Assembly: GCA_030692905.1 (NCBI GenBank)
Contig: JAUYBT010000036.1
Span: 1 to 24,352 of the forward strand
Length of the DNA stretch: 24,352 nt
Source: Bacteroidales bacterium
GTDB taxonomy: Bacteria; Bacteroidota; Bacteroidia; Bacteroidales; VadinHA17
Direction: 5' to 3'
Notes under the pieces: model-generated
Database searches by the model: none
The model's input: only the letters and a program-made list of their open reading frames with translations
Told to the model about the DNA's origin: nothing
Shown here: positions 22,267-24,352 of the stretch, piece by piece
Numbering within the stretch: position 1 is the first letter of the stretch
How the letters are laid out: every line of letters starts with the position of its first letter
Made by a program: the position numbers and the translations under genes

Positions 22267-23304
22267 ATGAACAGAGTATCAGTTATTCAAAATTTTATTA
22301 TTATTGCGTGCCAGAAGAAATATTTCACGGCCTGTAATGTAGTGGACAAACATATCAGTCATACCTTAATCTCATCCCTGCGTTATCCTTTAATAGGATT
22401 ACTGCTTTTTATGGTTTCGTGTACCGGCGGAAGTAAATCGGGCCTGAATGAAACTCCAACAAGGGGGAATATTAAGATTTCGGCCGATGAATCATTCCAA
22501 CCTCTTATTGATACTGAAGTATTTACATTCACTCATTTATACAATAATGCAAAAATTAAACCCGGGTATAAGCCGGAGTATGATGTAATAAATGATTTCA
22601 TGAATGATTCCGTCAAGGTGATTTGTACAAGCAAAAAGCTTACGGATTACCAGATACAATACCTTCGTGACACTCAGATAATCGCACGTACTTCAACATA
22701 TGCTTATGATGCACTGGCGATTGTAACAAATAAGGAAAATAAGGACTCACTTTTAAAATATAATACTATCAAAGAAATTTTCCTTGGTAAGATTAGCAAC
22801 TGGAAAGAGGTCAATCCAAAATCGAAGCTTGGTGACATTCGTGTTATTTTTGATAATACCAAATCGGGGAATATCAGATACTTTAAAGAACTTTTTGAGA
22901 TAAAAGACTCGCTTTCCGGAAATTTTTTTGCTGTCAATAGTAATCCGGAAGTTATTGATTTTGTTTCGAGGAATCCTGATGCTCTTGGGATTGTAAGCGT
23001 TAACTGGATAAGTGATAAGGACGATTCTCTCAGCATGAGTTTTATCAAAAAGATCAATGTAGTAGCTGTTTCACAACAATATATTAATGACGGCAGCTAT
23101 TATCGTCCCCAACAGGGTTTTATTTTTACCAAAGAGTATCCTTTTGTAAGGGATATCTATCTCATTTCGAGGGAGACATTTGCGGGACTGGGTTCAGGTT
23201 TCATAAACTGGGCATGTGGAGAGCAGGGACAGAGAATAGTTCGTACATCGGGGCTTGTACCTGCCACGATGCCGATAAGGTTGGTGCAGATTAAGAAGCA
23301 GTAG
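22267..23304 (+). CDS. PstS-like periplasmic substrate-binding lipoprotein
   Basis: A 345-residue type-II periplasmic-binding-protein fold resembling PstS. The lipobox MVSC places the lipidated Cys at 52, after the hydrophobic stretch at 41-51. IKISADESFQPLI (69-81), DALAIVTNKEN (148-158) and IFLGKISNWKEV (171-182) are PstS-family blocks. The phosphate loop that reads like RxDGSGT in true PstS is FDNTKSGN (195-202), so tight phosphate binding is doubtful. No PstA, PstB or PstC genes are nearby. The 50-residue N-terminus before the Cys is long: a GTG at 22342 would give a 27-residue signal peptide of normal size, so the annotated ATG may be too far upstream. The next gene encodes a TPR protein, a pairing I recall from TonB/ExbBD loci of Bacteroidota. 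Confidence 0.8.
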   Translation: MNRVSVIQNFIIIACQKKYFTACNVVDKHISHTLISSLRYPLIGLLLFMVSCTGGSKSGLNETPTRGNIKISADESFQPLIDTEVFTFTHLYNNAKIKPGYKPEYDVINDFMNDSVKVICTSKKLTDYQIQYLRDTQIIARTSTYAYDALAIVTNKENKDSLLKYNTIKEIFLGKISNWKEVNPKSKLGDIRVIFDNTKSGNIRYFKELFEIKDSLSGNFFAVNSNPEVIDFVSRNPDALGIVSVNWISDKDDSLSMSFIKKINVVAVSQQYINDGSYYRPQQGFIFTKEYPFVRDIYLISRETFAGLGSGFINWACGEQGQRIVRTSGLVPATMPIRLVQIKKQ

Positions 23305-23408
23305 GCAGTAAGAAGTAAGAAGTAGGAAGTATTCCCCCTCTTTACGAAGTAGAGAGGGGGCGTAGGGGGTGAGTTCATAAAGATAAAAGATAAAAGTAAG
23401 AAGTAAGT
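23305..23408. repeat. Composite intergenic repeat: GTAAGAA units flanking a G-run hairpin
   Basis: After the PstS-like stop come short units of the form AGTAAGAAGTAAGAAGTAG (within 23308-23330). Next is a hairpin, CCCCCTCTTTAC (23334-23345) against GTAGAGAGGGGG (23349-23360), then CGTAGGGGGTGAGTT (23361-23375) and ATAAAAGATAAAAGTAAGAAG (23383-23403). Both halves mirror the element at 20494-20597 in design. It separates two genes that otherwise look like one operon. Confidence 0.6.
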
Positions 23409-23458
23409 TGTTAAAAATCAGAAATTAATACTATAATTGACATCAAATAATGATAGCT

Positions 23459-24352
23459 ATGAAACGTTTAATTTTAAGACCAGCAGTTTTACTGGCAGTT
23501 TTATTAACAATTTTTGCAATTAAAATTCAGGCGCAGGATCTTAATTCTGCTACGCTTCTGACCAGAAGCGAGCAGTATGATAAAGCTGAGGCTATATTCC
23601 AGCAGCTAATCCAGAAAGAGCCTGCAAACAGCAAAAATTATTTCTTTCTTGGGGAGAATTACCTTGCTGATTATTTTGCCGATACTATCTCCAATTCATT
23701 GACTGTAGCCGCAAAATCGGCTAAAGAAGTATATCAAAAAGGAGTCGTGGCAAATTCCAATGATCCACTCAACTATATCGGACTCGCTAAAGTAGCCTAC
23801 TATATTGGGGACGACAAGACCGCTGCTGAGATGCGTGCAAAAGCAAAGAGCTTTCTCCTCCCTTATAAAAACATTAAAAAGATTGTGCCTCCGGCCCGGG
23901 ATTATGCATTTACTCTGGCCAAAATTGCTGAATCATATATAAAGGATGGGGAGGTTGATACCTCCTTAGCATTACCTCTCATAAGGGAAGCAATTAAAAT
24001 TGATAACAAAAACAGGGATGTTTATTTAATTGCCGGTGACATTTATATATTATTAAATGACGGTTCCAAGGCAATCATGTATTATAACCAGGCCCAGTTC
24101 GCTGATCCCCAGTCACCGACTGCAAACATGAAAATAGGAAACATTTATGTTAAAGGTCGCAACCTTACTGCAGCAATTCCTTTTTTTGAAGAAGCAATAA
24201 AACTCAATGCCAATTACGCTCCCGCATACCGTGAACTTGGACAATTGTATTCATCTGCAGGAAGGTTCGACCAATCAAAAGAGTATTTTAAAAAATATCT
24301 TGATCTTACAGCAGGTAATATTCCGGCAAAGACCAGGTATGTTAACGCCCTT
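23459..24352 (+). CDS. Tetratricopeptide-repeat protein with signal peptide (3' end beyond window)
   Basis: 298 codons are open from the ATG at 23459 to the window edge. An in-frame ATG at 23450 is an alternative start. The N-terminus has KR, a hydrophobic run (LLAVLLTIFAI) and IQAQ, a good signal peptide cleaved near residue 25, so the protein is exported to the periplasm or outer membrane. TPR helices are visible at about 33-56 (SEQYDKAEAIFQQLIQKEP) and clearly at about 220-290 (SKAIMYYNQAQFADPQS, TAAIPFFEEAIKLNANYAP, FDQSKEYFKKYLDLT). TPR arrays bind partner proteins; the partner is unknown, but the adjacent PstS-like lipoprotein is a candidate. The C-terminus cannot be judged. Confidence 0.85.
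   Translation, partial: MKRLILRPAVLLAVLLTIFAIKIQAQDLNSATLLTRSEQYDKAEAIFQQLIQKEPANSKNYFFLGENYLADYFADTISNSLTVAAKSAKEVYQKGVVANSNDPLNYIGLAKVAYYIGDDKTAAEMRAKAKSFLLPYKNIKKIVPPARDYAFTLAKIAESYIKDGEVDTSLALPLIREAIKIDNKNRDVYLIAGDIYILLNDGSKAIMYYNQAQFADPQSPTANMKIGNIYVKGRNLTAAIPFFEEAIKLNANYAPAYRELGQLYSSAGRFDQSKEYFKKYLDLTAGNIPAKTRYVNAL

Noticed and set aside
1..24352. CRISPR array, prophage or insertion sequence
   Set aside because: No regularly spaced repeat-spacer pattern, phage structural gene, integrase or transposase reading frame was recognised.

Overview
The window looks like a chromosomal piece of a Gram-negative Bacteroidota bacterium, most likely an anaerobic fermenter of the Bacteroidales/Marinilabiliales type. 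The evidence is: several matches to the Bacteroidota -7 promoter box TAnnTTTG, weak Shine-Dalgarno signals, low G+C, KDO-8-P synthase (hence LPS), outer-membrane beta-barrels ending in aromatic residues, and G-run or CTCTGTG hairpin repeats between genes. No rRNA, tRNA, CRISPR array, phage gene or transposase was recognised.

Layout. (1) 1-1918: partial SlyD-like FKBP isomerase (-), outer-membrane barrel protein (-), short-chain dehydrogenase (+). (2) 2008-5830, all minus strand: butyrate kinase, two tandem phosphotransacylase paralogues, then a fused remnant of phosphate acetyltransferase (pta) and acetate kinase (ackA). Both remnants are truncated, and they meet at one internal deletion junction near 5335. 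(3) 5831-6496: a gene-poor gap with a promoter at each end. (4) 6497-14640, plus strand: an acetate module with an outer-membrane porin, AMP-forming acetyl-CoA synthetase, an OFA-family transporter, an 898-residue acyl-CoA synthetase (NDP-forming)/GNAT fusion of the Pat (PatZ) type, and a Sir2 deacylase. (5) 14732-19986: FAD/4Fe-4S 2-hydroxyacid dehydrogenase, RarA, KdsA. (6) 20006-20429: shared terminator and RNase P RNA (-). (7) 20445-24352: QueA, a small two-helix membrane protein, a PstS-like lipoprotein, and a TPR protein that runs off the right edge.

How the genes may work together. The classical acetate route (Pta-AckA) appears to be destroyed here, while the butyryl-type kinase route (Ptb-Buk) is intact. 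Immediately beside it lies a complete acetate-handling set. Acs carries the PKTRSGK lysine that Pat enzymes acetylate in other bacteria, and the putative acetylase and deacetylase sit in the same block. Unlike E. coli PatZ (as I recall its sequence), this Pat-like protein keeps the catalytic histidine (SHTGAL, His257). It could therefore both make ATP plus acetate from acetyl-CoA and acetylate Acs. Replacement of Pta-AckA by a sirtuin-reversible Acs/ACD-GNAT switch is the main hypothesis of this annotation. It is inferred from gene content and motifs only.
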